A program made the position numbers and the translations under genes. The notes beneath the pieces are model-generated. The model ran no database searches, was not told the origin of the DNA, and saw only the letters and a list, made by a program, of their open reading frames with translations. A stretch of DNA of 64,000 nucleotides from Glycine soja. Taxonomy: Eukaryota > Streptophyta > Magnoliopsida > Fabales > Fabaceae. Location of the stretch: NCBI RefSeq assembly GCF_004193775.1, contig NC_041021.1:7260651-7324650 (forward strand), in the 5' to 3' direction. Below, in pieces: positions 1-11,657 of the stretch (its first letter is position 1; every line of letters starts with the position of its first letter).

Positions 1-1336
1 TTACATACAACTTAACTAAAAAATTATACTCTAATTTTATCCAATTTTTTATTTTTCTTTATCTTTATATATTTTTTAAAAAAACTAAAAAAAAATTATA
101 AAATTTAATTTAATAAATAAGTAATTTATAATTAATTAAACAAAATTTTATATAATATAATATTTATATTTTATAATATTTTAAATTAAAAAAAAAATGC
201 CACTGACCAAAGTCGGGGTGGCCAACCGGATGTCCAACTAACATTACAAAACCAGTGCACTTTGAAAATAAAAGCAGAATGTACATTTGGAAAAAAAGTG
301 GAGGGAGTGTGCATTCAAGGAAAAAAACCATTGTTTTTGATTTTTTTTTATCCTAAATTGAATTGGGGAAAAAGACAAGAGAATCGGACGAAGAAAAACA
401 TTTTTTGGGTTTCTGAATTCCAAGATATGCTGAAGTGTGTGATAAGGTTCTTTCGATGCTTCTTCTTCAGATCGTTTACCTAAGCCATGGGTTGCTTCTT
501 TGCTTGCTTCAAGATCAATTATCATCGTCATTCAAAATCTATTTCAATATTCTGTTTGAATATTAATTCATCTTGTTTTTATGATTATGACTGCTTTTGT
601 GAGAACAGAAAGAGAGAAGTGAATCTCAAGGAGCTCAAGGTTCCCAAAATTTAACTTAAGGTAACACACTGATTGTTGCCAATATGTAGTTGATTGCGTA
701 GATTTCATTGAAAATATTATAGTTCCTACTTTGTTTTTTTTTTTTTGTTTCTAATAAATTCTGCTATTTTGAATATGAAAATCTAATGTAAGAGTACGAG
801 ACTTACAATTTTTATCGATTAGAAATTCTAATGATGGATTTCAATGAAAATCCACTATTAGGACAACTGCTAGATTTCATATATTCACAAAACTTAAAGT
901 CATTAGGATTAGCCACTAGTATTGTTTTATTGTTTGACCATTTTTCACAATTTAGGTGCTGGATGATGCAACAAATTGTGAACCTTGAGGTTCTCATGGT
1001 ACTGCAGTGGCAAAGATTGGCATTTTTTTGTGGCATTTTTATTATGTTGAAACATACAACTTGCTTTTCTTTCAATAACTTGAATTACTTTTTGGTGGCC
1101 TTAGGAAAGGTTTATATTATTTAAATGCAACTTAGTTTTGTTTCTTGGCACCACACTTAGAAGTAACATTATTATAGTAGCTATGTCTTATCCAGCTGTG
1201 TTAATAATACTGATTTTAATTTCTAGTTGCTAATTCATTAGTTGTGACTTGTTTTAATCTTTTAATTCCTTGTGTATTTTCTCAATTTATCAATTACATG
1301 TAATTTTAACTTGTTTTCTGTGTTTCTATTCTTAAC
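1..1336. other. Intergenic/unassigned sequence, AT-rich left edge
   Basis: No gene could be supported here. The first 200 bases are almost pure A/T. Short open frames exist but have no recognisable domain or convincing codon bias. A 55-codon ORF at 487-654 begins Met-Gly-Cys and is listed separately. The right part may be intron or decayed upstream sequence of the V-ATPase relic that follows. Confidence 0.5.
487..654 (+). CDS. Small Cys-rich ORF starting Met-Gly-Cys (hypothetical)
   Basis: This is an uninterrupted 55-codon frame from ATG at 487 to TAA at 652-654. It starts MGCFFACF, so it has a glycine at position 2 and cysteines at 3 and 7, a layout that can be N-myristoylated and S-acylated. 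It ends in a lysine-rich segment. I do not recognise the family. It could be the first exon of a small plant protein, or chance. There is no repeat or neighbour that supports function, so the call is weak. Confidence 0.2.
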   Translation: MGCFFACFKINYHRHSKSISIFCLNINSSCFYDYDCFCENRKREVNLKELKVPKI

Positions 1337-1945
1337 AGAGGGGTACCTCTTCTTATACAGAGCTCGGCCCTTCCTATTTTCTCATCAAATTTTGTATTCA
1401 AAGTGAACTTGAAAAATGAAAATGTCAATTCTTCTTGGAGTAGCTCGAATGAACCAACTCTTTGTTGGTCAGAAAAATTTGAAGGTTGGTTAACTTCTAG
1501 CACTCCCTTGGCATCTTTGTAAATCTTAATGGTGTATTTCTATACGAATAAAACTTACATGCTTTGTTCTGTTTTTACCAGCTTGTGCTTTTGCTTCTGC
1601 CTGTTGTCTCTGTGCCCTGAATGCTATTCCCAAAATCCTTTCATTTTGAAGAACCAATATGAAGTTGTATGCTTAGTTTTGTATTTTTTAAGTTTTCTTT
1701 GTTTACATGCGAGTTTTATCTCTGTTCTGGTTTTAACTTCTAAAATATTTATGCTACTTCAGAGGCACAGGGTTAAATCCTATACACCACTTCAAAGCAC
1801 ATATGAGAGTTTGCAAGTGGAGTCATCATGGTCATGAGGAATTTGAGTTCAGTGAAGTCTTTGTACATCAACTCATACATACCATAGAATTTGTACTGGG
1901 AGCAGTCTCTAATACAGATTTACCTCCTTCTATGGGCCCTTAGGT
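1337..1945 (+). pseudogene. VHA-a: V-type proton ATPase subunit a (VHA-a) relic
   Basis: These are fragments of the 100-kDa membrane subunit a of the vacuolar H+-ATPase, which forms part of the proton path in the Vo sector. At 1418-1470 the sequence reads MKMSILLGVARMN, then jumps straight to a stretch like the later QLFxGQK segment, so part of the exon is deleted. At about 1630-1665 a PFILKNQYE-like piece follows. At 1768-1943 comes an exon with [15 protein letters not shown] and, in another frame, [20 protein letters not shown] followed by VLGAVSNT. A frameshift after SNT leads to TAG, just before an intact-looking donor (AG|GTATGT near 1942). Frames change between blocks and stops interrupt them, so this cannot encode a functional about 820-aa subunit. 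Introns seem to be retained, which argues for a DNA-level copy rather than a processed one. Confidence 0.75.
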
Positions 1946-2796
1946 ATGTCTACAAGTCACAATCGTTCTATTCTAATAGTGATGCTCGAGTCTCTAATAA
2001 AGCTTTTTAAGTTATTGAGTATTTTGAAGCTTACTTTCTAATGTTTCGCTTGTCTTTTTATCTTATATGTTATTATAGTTTTCTAGACGACATTCTAGCT
2101 ACTACACTATCTCAATACCTTCAATATTGTTACTATTGCAGCCAATAACATTGGCACTTGTATAAGCTGGAACTACGCTCAAGAATTTATTAGATATGTG
2201 ACTCGTGATTGGGGCTTCAAAGACTCATTTGGTACAAGATATGCTAATCTTAGAGAATTATGGCTCTCAAGTCTAATTGTTTGGTACGAGATATGCTAAT
2301 CTTTGAGAACTATTGTCAGTCACATAGGTTTGATCACTAGACATCATGAGATTACATAGCTCAGCAGTGGTGAAGAACAGGAGGAAACAATGAACTAAAA
2401 GGGAGAGCTCATCATGGTAGCTATGGATTTGATTGGAGAGTATCAGAAAAATGTAACTGCTTCTTTGCTAACCATAAAAAAGAGATTGTAACTTTCTGAG
2501 ATTCCTTTTTTTTTTCTTGAGCAATTGAATAGGAAAAAAGAAAAATGTGTCTATATTTTTTTCTCCATTATCCTTCTATTACAATGCATCTTGTCCCTTG
2601 TTTAATCTCAGTATGCAATAATTCTATTTTTTGCTGCAAAGGCAATGCCTTCCAAACCCAAGGAATTGGAATAAATTCTTCAACCCTAACCTGTGTTTGG
2701 ACATTTAGTTTTTCCGCCCAAACAGTCTGAAGATACTAAAGCAATGGTAAATTATTTCTCTAGTCAAATAATTGTTGTGTTGTTTGATTTTGATGG
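1946..2796. other. Unassigned sequence between VHA-a relic and gypsy element
   Basis: There is no supported gene. A short imperfect tandem duplication lies at about 2230-2325, where GGTAC(A/G)AGATATGCTAATCT occurs twice. The sequence around 2150-2290 has an open frame, but I could not match it to a family. Confidence 0.4.
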
Positions 2797-2801
2797 AAAG
2801 G

Positions 2802-3173
2802 TGATAGCATGCAGCAAAAGAGGCCCAAATGTGTTAGCAGGAATCCCACAGATTTGGAGGAATATGTCCACTAGGCTTATATGTTAGGCTATTGCAGTAG
2901 TGCACAAATAATACATTTTGTTAGTGGAATCACTTTATCCTTGCTTTTGGTTTTTAGTGGAATATCTAGTGGTATAGGTGTCAAGCAGGGATAGGGTCTG
3001 TTAGCATTTTCTGTTATATGTCTACGAGTGTGCACCTATATATATGAATGAAAATGGCAGAAATGGACATCAGAAAATTTACCAATATCCTGTTTTGTTT
3101 CTTTCTTATTTTCTGGAGGTACCTTTCCTGGCCTCAAATACAGGAAGCTTTTCTTTTTCTCAGCTCCCTAACA
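2802..3173 (+). repeat. 5' LTR of gypsy element
   Basis: This 372-bp direct repeat pairs with 7539-7908. It begins TGATAGCATG and ends CCCTAACA. A TATATATA box near 3040 is a plausible promoter. No clear primer-binding site could be recognised immediately after it. Confidence 0.92.
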
Positions 3174-3190
3174 TTTTTGGTGATTTTTAA

Positions 3191-4232
3191 TTGCCTCCAC
3201 CCATGGCTGAAAATACCCGTTCCCAGTCCCTCGCTCGATTAGAAGAAGCCATCACTATCCTCACCCAAACACAGAGCTCCCTCCACTCCAAATTAGACAA
3301 TGTTCTCTCCCGCCTTCACACCCTCGAATCCAGATCCCCTGTCTGTCCCCTCTCCCTTTCAACCCTCAGGATGAAGCTCGACATCCCTCGCTTCGATGGG
3401 ACCAACATGACGTCTTGGATTTTCAAGATATTGCAGTTTTTTGACTATCATGCAACCCTAGATGATGAACGCTTACAGATTGCTTCCTTCTACCTCGACG
3501 GTGCCGCCTTAAGTTGGTTTCAATGGATGTATCAAAATAACCAACTCACCACTTGGGCTGATTTTCTCAATGCTCTGGAAATGCGATTTGCTCCATCATT
3601 CTACGACATCCACGAGGGGCTCTTTTCAAGTTAACCTAGCACAGGTTTGTCAATTCTTACCTCTCGGAGTTCGAGAACCTTGCAAATCGTATTGTCGGTT
3701 TGCCTTCTCCGTTCCTCCTTAGCTGTTTTGTATTGGGACTGATGCTATACATCCACCGTGAAGTCCAGGCGCTACAACCCTTGCCCCTAGTTCAGGTAGT
3801 GGCACTCGCAAAGCTACAAGAAGACAAAATCAATGACGCCAAGCGACCATCTCATCCTCGACACCCCAGTTTCCCCTTTGTCGCCCCTCCTATTACTTCG
3901 GTACCACCCCCTCCACCTCTACTTCCATGCCACCACAAACCACTTTTAAAAGGCTCACTGCGTCCGAAATGGCCACCCGCCGTGGAAAGGGCTTGTGTTA
4001 CAACTGTGATGATCGCTACGGGCCCAATCACAAGTGTAGAACCAAATTCTTTCTTCTCGTCGCACCTGACAAACCCTTCCCAGATGAACCCATTCCACCT
4101 GACCCCACAATCCCTGTTCTCTTGGAACTCCAGTCAAAGGATCCCTCAGCCTTGCATTCTGCTCAACTGAGCCTACATGCGATGGCCGGACATTCCGTCT
4201 CGTCCATCCTGCGAGTCACAGGTTCCGTCTAG
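3191..4232 (+). pseudogene. gag region of gypsy element (with zinc knuckle)
   Basis: The open frame 3191-3634 carries a retrotransposon gag domain: an N-terminal coiled-coil-like segment, then MKLDIPRFDGTN and SWFQWMYQNN-type motifs. A stop at 3632-3634 truncates it. A later frame (about 3927-4232) has a CCHC-like knuckle, CYNCDDRYGPNHKC, the nucleic-acid-binding part of Gag. The frame breaks between them mean the product would be truncated. Confidence 0.85.
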
Positions 4233-7200
4233 GGTAACGAAGTTGTCATCCTTGTCGACAGAGGGAGTACGCACAATTTTATTCAGGATCGCGTATCCCG
4301 TTTACTTCAGTTGGCGGCCCAGCCCACTAAGCAGTTATGCTTAATGGTAGGAAATGACACTAAGCTTTGTTGTAATCAGGTGTGCAAAGCAATTTCCATA
4401 ATTATCCAAGGCCATCAATTCGTTGTGGATCTTTATGTTATGGCACTGGGGGGAGTAGATATCATTTTCGGGGTAGAATGGCTCAAAACATTGGTCCCAA
4501 TCACTACAGATTATTCGGTCCTTACTATGTCTTTCAGTTGGCAAAATGAACCAGTCGGTCTTAGCAGCCAAAAGGGACCCGGCCCAGTAGAGGCCACCCA
4601 CGCCCAGATCTGACACTTGCTCCAAACAGACCAAGTCACAACCTTCTTCCACCTTCAACTTCACGAGAGTCCCTCTCTTTCCTTTTCTCCAGACATTCCT
4701 TTACCCATGACCCTTCAAAAGCTCCTAGATACTTACCAGCCAATTTTCCAACCGCCCACATCCTTACCCCTGACACGATTACATAACCTTTAGATTCATC
4801 TTCTACCCAATACTCAACCTGTCCATGTTAGGCTGTACCGCTATCCATATTTCCAAAAACACGAGATAGAGCTACAGGTAGAAGATATGCTTCGTCGCCA
4901 TCTCATCAGGCTAAGTCGCAATCCATACTCTTCTCTGGTCTTGCTTGTTTAAAAGAAAGATGGCACATGGCGTTTTTGCATGGATTACAAAGCCCTCAAC
5001 ACCGTCACAGTCAAGGACAGGTTCCCTTTTCCAACTATTGATGAACTCTTGGATGATTTGCATAATGCTCAGTGGTTCTCCAGGTTGGACCTTGCCCAGG
5101 GATTTCACCAAATTAGAATGTCGCCAATGGACATCCCAAAAATTGCTTTTCGCACTCATAACGACCACTATGAATACAGCGTTAAGCTGTTTGGTTTATG
5201 TAACGCGCCATCAATGTTTCAGGCAACGATGAATGACTTGTTCCGGCCCTTTGTCCTTAAGTTCGTTCTTGTCTTCTTTGATGACATCTTGGTTTACAGT
5301 CGGAATTTTGAAGAGCACCTTCTACATTTGGAGTCTGTTCTTCGCACATTCCGCCTTGAACAATTCTTTGTCAAGTTGTCGAAGTATGTCTTTGGACAGT
5401 AGCACATTGATTACCTGGGACATATCGTCTCGGCTAAGGGTGTCGAACCAGAGCCTGGGAAGATACAAGCAATGCTTGAATGGCCAAAACCATATTCTCT
5501 CAAATCCCTTCACGGGTTCCTTGGTCTCACAAGATTTTACAGGCGATTCATTCGCCACTACGCATAATTGGAGGCACCTCTGACTCGTCTTCTTTGCAAG
5601 GACCAATTCCAGTTGTCCAATGAGGCTTAAGTTGCTTTTGATGCCATGAAAGCCTCCATGACTAGTGCTCCAGTTCTAGCATTACCAAATTTCAACAACC
5701 CCTTCTTCCTCGAAACTAACACTTTCGGCAGTGGAATGGGCGTTGTCTTGTCACAATAGGGACATCCAATTGCCTATTTCAGCAAACAATTATGCCCTAA
5801 ATTGTTACGATCCTCGACCTATATCCGTGAGTTGCATGCAATTACTTCGACAGTAAAATAATGGCAAAAATACCTTCTTGGCCACCCTTTCGTGATTCTT
5901 ACAGATCATAAAAGTCTTCGAGAACTGATGACTCAATCCATTCAGATGCCAGAACAACATTACTATATGGCAAAGCTTCTAGTCTACGACTATACTATCA
6001 AGTATAAGTTAGAGCAAAGCAACATAGCGGCTAATGCTCTGTCCCGCCGGAATGAACAAGTCACAGAGGCCTCCTAGATATTATTTGTGCCTCACTTTCA
6101 GTTCCTCGATGACCTCAAAAGTGAATTAATGGTTACTCCAAAGTATGTCACATTGTTCAAGGCTGTTTGTGACTACACTTTAGATCATTCTGGATTCACC
6201 ATCAACGATGAGCTGCTACTTCACAAGGGGCACATTTGGCTGAACAAGGGGATTCATTCATTCCCCTTTTGCTCGAGGAATTCCACAAATCCCCTTTGGG
6301 CGATCATATTGGGTTCATCAAAACATTGAGTTGCCTTCAACAGAGCTTCACATGGCCAGACATGAGAAAAGATGTTCAATTGTTTGTCAAATCTTGCTCT
6401 GATTGCCAATACACGAAGTACATGCCACATAAACCACAGGGTTTGCTTCAGCCTATCCCTCCTCCCGCTTGTCCTTGGGAAGACATGGCCCTGGACTCTA
6501 TCACAGGCCTACCTTTATACCAAGAAGCCACTATAATTCTAAGAGTGGTGGAACACTTTTCGAAGGATGCTCATTTTGGTATGCTTCTTACTCATTTCAC
6601 AACTCATAGAGTTGCTAAGCTCTTTATCGACATGGTGTGTAAACTACATGGATTTCCAAAAAGCTTGATTTCCGACAGAGACCCAGTTTTCATGAGCCGT
6701 TTTTGGCAAGAGCTCTTTAAAATCAATGGCACTAAGCTGTGAATGAGCACAACATATCATCCCTAAAGTGACGAACAAATCGAGGATCTAAATCGCATAT
6801 TGGAGCAATACCTGCGAGTTTTTGTGCATAATCAGCCCTCGCAATAGGGAAAGTTCCTCAGTTTGGCAGAATGGTGTTAAAATACCACTAGTCACTTGTC
6901 CACTAATTTAACCCCGTATGAGGTGACTTATGGAAAACCACTACCCTCAATACCACACTACCTACTTGGGTACTGTTCTGTTGAGGTGGTGGATTTTATG
7001 CAGGGTTCAAGGCAAGAAGCCTTCAAATTGCTCTGGCGAAAGCTTCAACGAGCCCAGGAGTTAATGAAGAAGGTTTTTGACGCGCATCACCATGATGTTT
7101 CATTCAACAACAATGACTTGGTTATGTGAAGTTGAGACCTTACCGTCAATCTTTAGTTTCGGGACAAGTCTTTCATAAATTGGGAAAGAGATACTATGAT

Positions 7201-7538
7201 CCTTAAAAAATCACCCAAAAGATAGGACCAATAGCTTACAAATTGGCCTTCCCCGAATCATCCAAAATCCACTCTGTTTTGCATTGTTCCCTACTAAAAC
7301 CACATTTTGGACCACTACACTCTGATAACTCTCTCCCGCCATTAGCAATTGAAGGTAAACCCATAATCCAGCCCATGACTATTTTGGATCGAAAGTGGGA
7401 TAATTCTACCCCACCAAAGCCTCTGGTACTTGTACAATGGCTGAGGCTAAGTCCTAAAGACTCCACTTGGGAAGACTGGGCTGAATTGCAAGACACATAC
7501 CACCTTGAGGACAAGGTGTTTCTCATAGGGTCGAGGAA
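4233..7538 (+). pseudogene. pol region of gypsy element: protease, RT, RNase H, integrase, chromodomain-like tail
   Basis: The aspartic protease active site at about 4250-4275 reads VDRGSTHNF where the family has D-S/T-G, so the catalytic triplet is changed. RT follows at about 4800-5400 with VFFDDILVYS as the metal-binding motif. RNase H follows at about 5640-6075 with TDHKSLREL. Integrase is at about 6190-7000 with a zinc-binding CSDCQ motif and ISDRDPVF. The C-terminal frame 7243-7611 ends in a chromodomain-like WLRLSPKDSTWEDW segment and runs into the 3' LTR. In-frame stops include 5401 (TAG), the region near 5565, 6075-6077 and 6740-6742. Enzymatic function is lost. Confidence 0.88.
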
Positions 7539-7908
7539 TGATAGCACGCAGCAACAGAGGCCCAAATGCGTTAGCAGGAAACCCATAGATTGGGAGGAAT
7601 ATGTCCACTAGGCTGATATTTTAGGCTATTGTAGTAGTGCACAAATAATACATTCTATTATAGTGGAATCACTTTATCCTTGCTTTTGGTTTTTAGTGGA
7701 ATATCTAGTGGTACAGGTGCCTAGCAGGGATAGGGTATGTTAGCATTTTCTATTACATGTCTATGAGTGTGCACCTATATATATGAATGAAAGTGGTAGA
7801 AATGGACATCAGAAAATTTACCAAAATCTTGTTCTATTTCTTATTTTTTGGAGGTACCTTTCATGGCCTCAAATACAAGAAGCTTTTCTTTTTCTCAGCA
7901 CCCTAACA
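7539..7908 (+). repeat. 3' LTR of gypsy element
   Basis: This 370-bp LTR pairs with 2802-3173. It is preceded by a purine-rich stretch (GGGTCGAGGAA) that can serve as the polypurine tract, and followed by the TSD AAAGG. Confidence 0.92.
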
Positions 7909-8058
7909 AAAGGTTTGGTGGTGAATCTGAGGTGGCGCCATTGACTATAATACAAAGGTCTTGGAATTTGATTAATAGGTCTTTTTGTAATTTACTATTT
8001 ATTTGTTTGGTTTGTTTCATTGTTTGTATGAGATCTTGATTCATGACAATAGTTTACA

Positions 8059-8425
8059 TTATGTCTTTGATCTTATATATTGCAAGTTTTTAGAATTGCT
8101 GCCTGGATGTGGATAGTTGTACCATTTTCCCAAGAAATAAAATAGCCTTTTACCGACAATAATAAAAGTCAGTGAAAGGGATGACCTAAGAATTGGAAAG
8201 CTACCTTTAATGGCCATTTTGATTGCCGCTAGTGTTGTTGTTAATGGTACAAGTTTTTCCGACATAAAAGCAGCCTTTACTAGCACTCGTAATAATTGCT
8301 GCTAAAGCTTTTAGCAACACCAAATGCAGAGCCAATTAGTAATTGCTGGTAAATTTTTTAGTGGCTAAATTTATTGTGGCTAAAACTAAAAATTATTGCT
8401 ACTAAAAACTACTTTTGGTGTAGTG
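8059..8425. mobile_element. Right terminus of a CACTA (En/Spm-like) transposon
   Basis: The sequence ends CTTTTGGTGTAGTG at 8425, the reverse complement of a CACTACACCAAAAG terminal inverted repeat. The preceding 300 bp repeat an ATTGCTGCTAAA-like subterminal motif (for example near 8292, 8338 and 8392), as CACTA elements do. No matching left terminus was found in the window. The left end may lie upstream of position 1, or may be lost. Confidence 0.65.
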
Positions 8426-8637
8426 TTTACCAATGCTTTTGCACTCTACTGTGTAAGGTTACAATTACACACCTGCTTTTTGTCTACAAAATCAAAGAAA
8501 AAACATTGGTTACTTTAGTTTTATGAATTTTAGATATATATGCTCCCCCATAATTTTATTGATCAAACATTAAAGAAGACACTCCAAAACTATGTGTAGT
8601 CTACCAAAACTAAATTGCAAGACATGTGTAGTCTACC
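8426..8637. other. Unassigned noncoding sequence
   Basis: No gene is visible. A short direct repeat (TGTGTAGTCTACCAAAACTAAA) occurs at about 8592 and 8625, just upstream of the SINE target site. Confidence 0.4.
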
Positions 8638-8653
8638 AAAACTAAACTATCAA

Positions 8654-8853
8654 CCAACAAGTCATTGGTTCGAGTGATATTTAACATGATCCTCTTAAGT
8701 AAAGTCTTGAGTTCAAGCCTTGTGAATAGAAAAAAAAATTGATTGGGAGGAAAGACCACACTAAAGGTGGTCACCCAAGTTCCTCAACGCTGACGAAGAT
8801 TAATTATCAGTAATGTTAATAAATATTTCACACCAATATCATGGGTACCAAAA
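8654..8853 (+). mobile_element. tRNA-derived SINE retroposon, copy 1
   Basis: This 200-bp body is flanked by a perfect 16-bp target duplication, AAAACTAAACTATCAA, at 8638-8653 and 8854-8869. A box-B-like GAGTTCAAGCC is at 8709-8719, and a box-A-like TTGGTTCGAGTGAT lies about 40 bp upstream. A related copy is at 32890-33070. The long TSD and Pol III boxes fit a tRNA-derived SINE. Confidence 0.8.
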
Positions 8854-9403
8854 AAAACTAAACTATCAAGCATCCATCTAACAACTTGAAATAAAGGTTC
8901 ATAAAAGATTTACAAAATAAATGGTTGCCATAGTTTACAAGTTTCCGTCATGGTACATCTTTCCAAATCTTTAAGGACATAAAAGATAAAATAAGGCTCA
9001 TCAACTATGTTTCCTATACAAAAATGGTCATTGACCATCTACATTTTAATCTTCTCTATTACCTATCCAAGTAAGAACTGATATCTAGGAAGACATCTTC
9101 TCTACAAGGGGGTTGTAAGGCCACCCATTGGATGATCAAATTCAAATTCTTGTTCAGGTTGACTACGCAGGTCTTGTACCAAATAGAATTCTTGTTCAAG
9201 ATAATTAGTCCAGTCATACACCCATCTCTATTAACTTTAATAATTAAGTGTTTTGCATGAGACACACATGGCACATTTGTATAATCCAATTGTGCAAGGA
9301 CCATTTTGAACACTTTAAGGCTAGATTTGAAAAGTTGGAAAGCCCCTAAATTTTACATTTGTTGTTAGATTAGTCATTGGATTTGATAAAATTATAAAAA
9401 CAA

Positions 9404-9875
9404 GGTAATATTGCAAATTTGGTCCTCCAATTTATCTTTAGGTTCAGATTTGGTCCTCCAATAATTTAATTTACGAATTGGGTCCTCCTATTTTGTAAAA
9501 TCGTGCAATGTTGGTCCCCCAAGCCACAATTGAACGTTGACTATTATAAAGGAATGTTGACTGCCACGTGTCACGTTCTTATTGGATGATGACTGCCACA
9601 TGTCATGTTCTGATTGGTCAATGAAAACAACAATGCATTTCATCTTTCATGGAGTTGACATCCAATTATAACATGACACGTGACAATCATCATCCAATAA
9701 GAACGTGACACGTGGCAGTCAACATCACTTACTAACGATCAACGTCTAATTGTGGCCTGGGGGACTAACATTGCACGATTTTACAAAATAGGAGGACCCA
9801 ATTCGTGAATTAAATTACTGGGGGACCAAATCCAAAACTGGAGATAAACTGGGGGACCCAAAATGCAATTTTGGC
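9404..9875. mobile_element. Mutator-like MITE with long inverted repeats and G-boxes
   Basis: This 472-bp element is a near-complete inverted repeat; each arm is about 230 bp. Its outer ends are GGTAATATTGCA and TGCAATTTTGGC. It is flanked by a perfect 9-bp duplication TAAAAACAA at 9395-9403 and 9876-9884; 9 bp is the usual target size for Mutator-like elements. The arms hold CACGTG palindromes at 9565-9570, 9677-9682 and 9709-9714, and several CCAAT motifs. It has no coding capacity. Confidence 0.88.
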
Positions 9876-9884
9876 TAAAAACAA

Positions 9885-11652
9885 ATACTCTTGGTACTCG
9901 TATATTTCATTTATCTTGTCATTACAAACATTAACTCGAGCATGATATCTTTAATAGTGTGTCTAGTTGGCACTTTAATTTCCTTTGTGACCCATACATG
10001 TAGAGTTGACCATTTGGGCTCTGGCCTGCAAGTCACCCGTATGACACATAGCTCATGCAGGCTATGGTCCTCCATATATAATAGTGGACACATTGAAAAG
10101 TGGGCTTTTTAGCTCAAATTATTTAATTTGTGAGTTAAATGGTTTTTCTATGTCCGACTCTCTGCAGGCTTGCCCACATAGTTTTGAAAATTAGATGGGA
10201 TCTATTTGGCTAGGAATCGGTGCCTTGATCGGTCTAGTTAGGCTATCAAGAAGGAAATGCAGTTAACCTGCATCAACTATATTTGACTCGCTGGGTTTGG
10301 TCAGTGACCTAGATCGGGTTGACAGTTTAATATTGTTTAGTATTTTTTTTATAATTCCTAAAATATGTTAAATTATTAGGAGTTAATTGTTGAGTAGCCT
10401 ATACTCCTTCCTGTCCTTCATATATAAGAAACAAATGATGGGAATATTATTTTGGTCCTAACTATAAGAAACATGGACCCACATTTCATTGGTAAAAAAA
10501 TATCATCCCTGAAATGATGTGTAGTGTCATTCAATATTACCACTATTTTCTGTGGATATTATTAATTAAATTAATTAACTTATCTACTTTTTAGTTATTT
10601 GTTTCTTATATGAAGAACTGAAGTAATATATGAATATTTACTTGTTTTATTTAACTTCACCATACTTGCTTATAGGCATGCAACACCTACTATCCTTAAC
10701 CATGAAAGATAACAAGATTTTCATTAGTAACTTAATGATGATACACAATGAATAATTTATAGTAAAAAATGATTAAGTAATATTTATGGTTTGATCGTGA
10801 AAATGATTTTAATTTTAGAATATGAATTATGAATATTGATAATATTTTATTATATATATATATATATATATATAATAAAATATGATCAATAAGTTATCCA
10901 TTAGTTCGATTACTTACCTACTAACTCAATGTTTTGACCGGAACAATTTTCACAACATCTTTTGCCCGTGAATTTTGTCATCGGCCATTTAAATGAAAGT
11001 AATAACTATTGGTATGTATCGATTGAATGTGAGGTTGGTGTTAAATTATTAATGATTTTTTTTAAGAACAATAGTCATTGGTGGAAAAATTTATCCTTAA
11101 ATTATGAATAGTGCAATAAATATAACAAGTACTTCAACTATTTTTTTGAGTTTTTCTAGAATAAAATTTAAACTTATATTATTAACCAAAATTAACTAAC
11201 TTCATATTATTTATTTATCTTGATTAATTAGTTACTTTATGTAAATGATCAAAGGCAATATATTACATGCAGAGGTGGAACCAAGAAAGAATCTTAGGTA
11301 GGGGCGATTTTTTTTTTTTTCACATGATAAGTAGAATCAACGATAATTAATTTCTACTATTTGTAATACTTTACAATTTAGTCTAATAAAAAGTAAAATA
11401 TCCCATGAAAGTAAATATATAATTATATTTTATGAAAAAATTACATACAAACAGGAAAGCATGCATTCTTAGGACTTAAAAGTCGAGATAATGAAGGAGT
11501 AGACTGAGATAGATATAATTATTGACTTAAATATAAATTGCATTGAAATAATAATTTAATAAGTGAAGATGAAATAGCGTTAGAATTTTAGACTAAATAA
11601 ACCAATTTGAAACTGAATTAATATTTATTATTTTAGAACAATAACATGTTGA
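9885..11652. other. AT-rich intergenic sequence
   Basis: No gene is supported in this stretch. It holds a TA microsatellite inside an AT palindrome at about 10843-10880 and many short A/T tracts. Small ORFs here look like chance. Confidence 0.5.
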
Positions 11653-11657
11653 ATATA

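Larger units (their letters stand above)
2802..7908 (+). mobile_element. Ty3/gypsy LTR retrotransposon (chromovirus-like), decayed
   Basis: This is a complete but inactive element of about 5.1 kb. It has two LTRs (2802-3173 and 7539-7908), both TGATAG...CTAACA, and a perfect 5-bp target duplication AAAGG at 2797-2801 and 7909-7913. Domain order is gag, zinc knuckle, protease, RT, RNase H, integrase, then a chromodomain-like tail, which is the Ty3/gypsy order. Short LTRs, small total size and the chromodomain-like C-terminus suggest a Reina-like chromovirus (inference). Many in-frame stops and frameshifts interrupt pol. The LTRs differ at roughly 7-8% of positions by eye, so it is not a recent insertion. 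Confidence 0.93.

Noticed and set aside
2150..2325. Open stretch suggesting another coding exon
   Set aside because: I could not match it to any family, and it contains a local duplication; left unassigned.
3174..3200. Primer-binding site after the gypsy 5' LTR
   Set aside because: TTTTTGGTGATTTTTAATTG does not clearly match a known plant tRNA 3' end.
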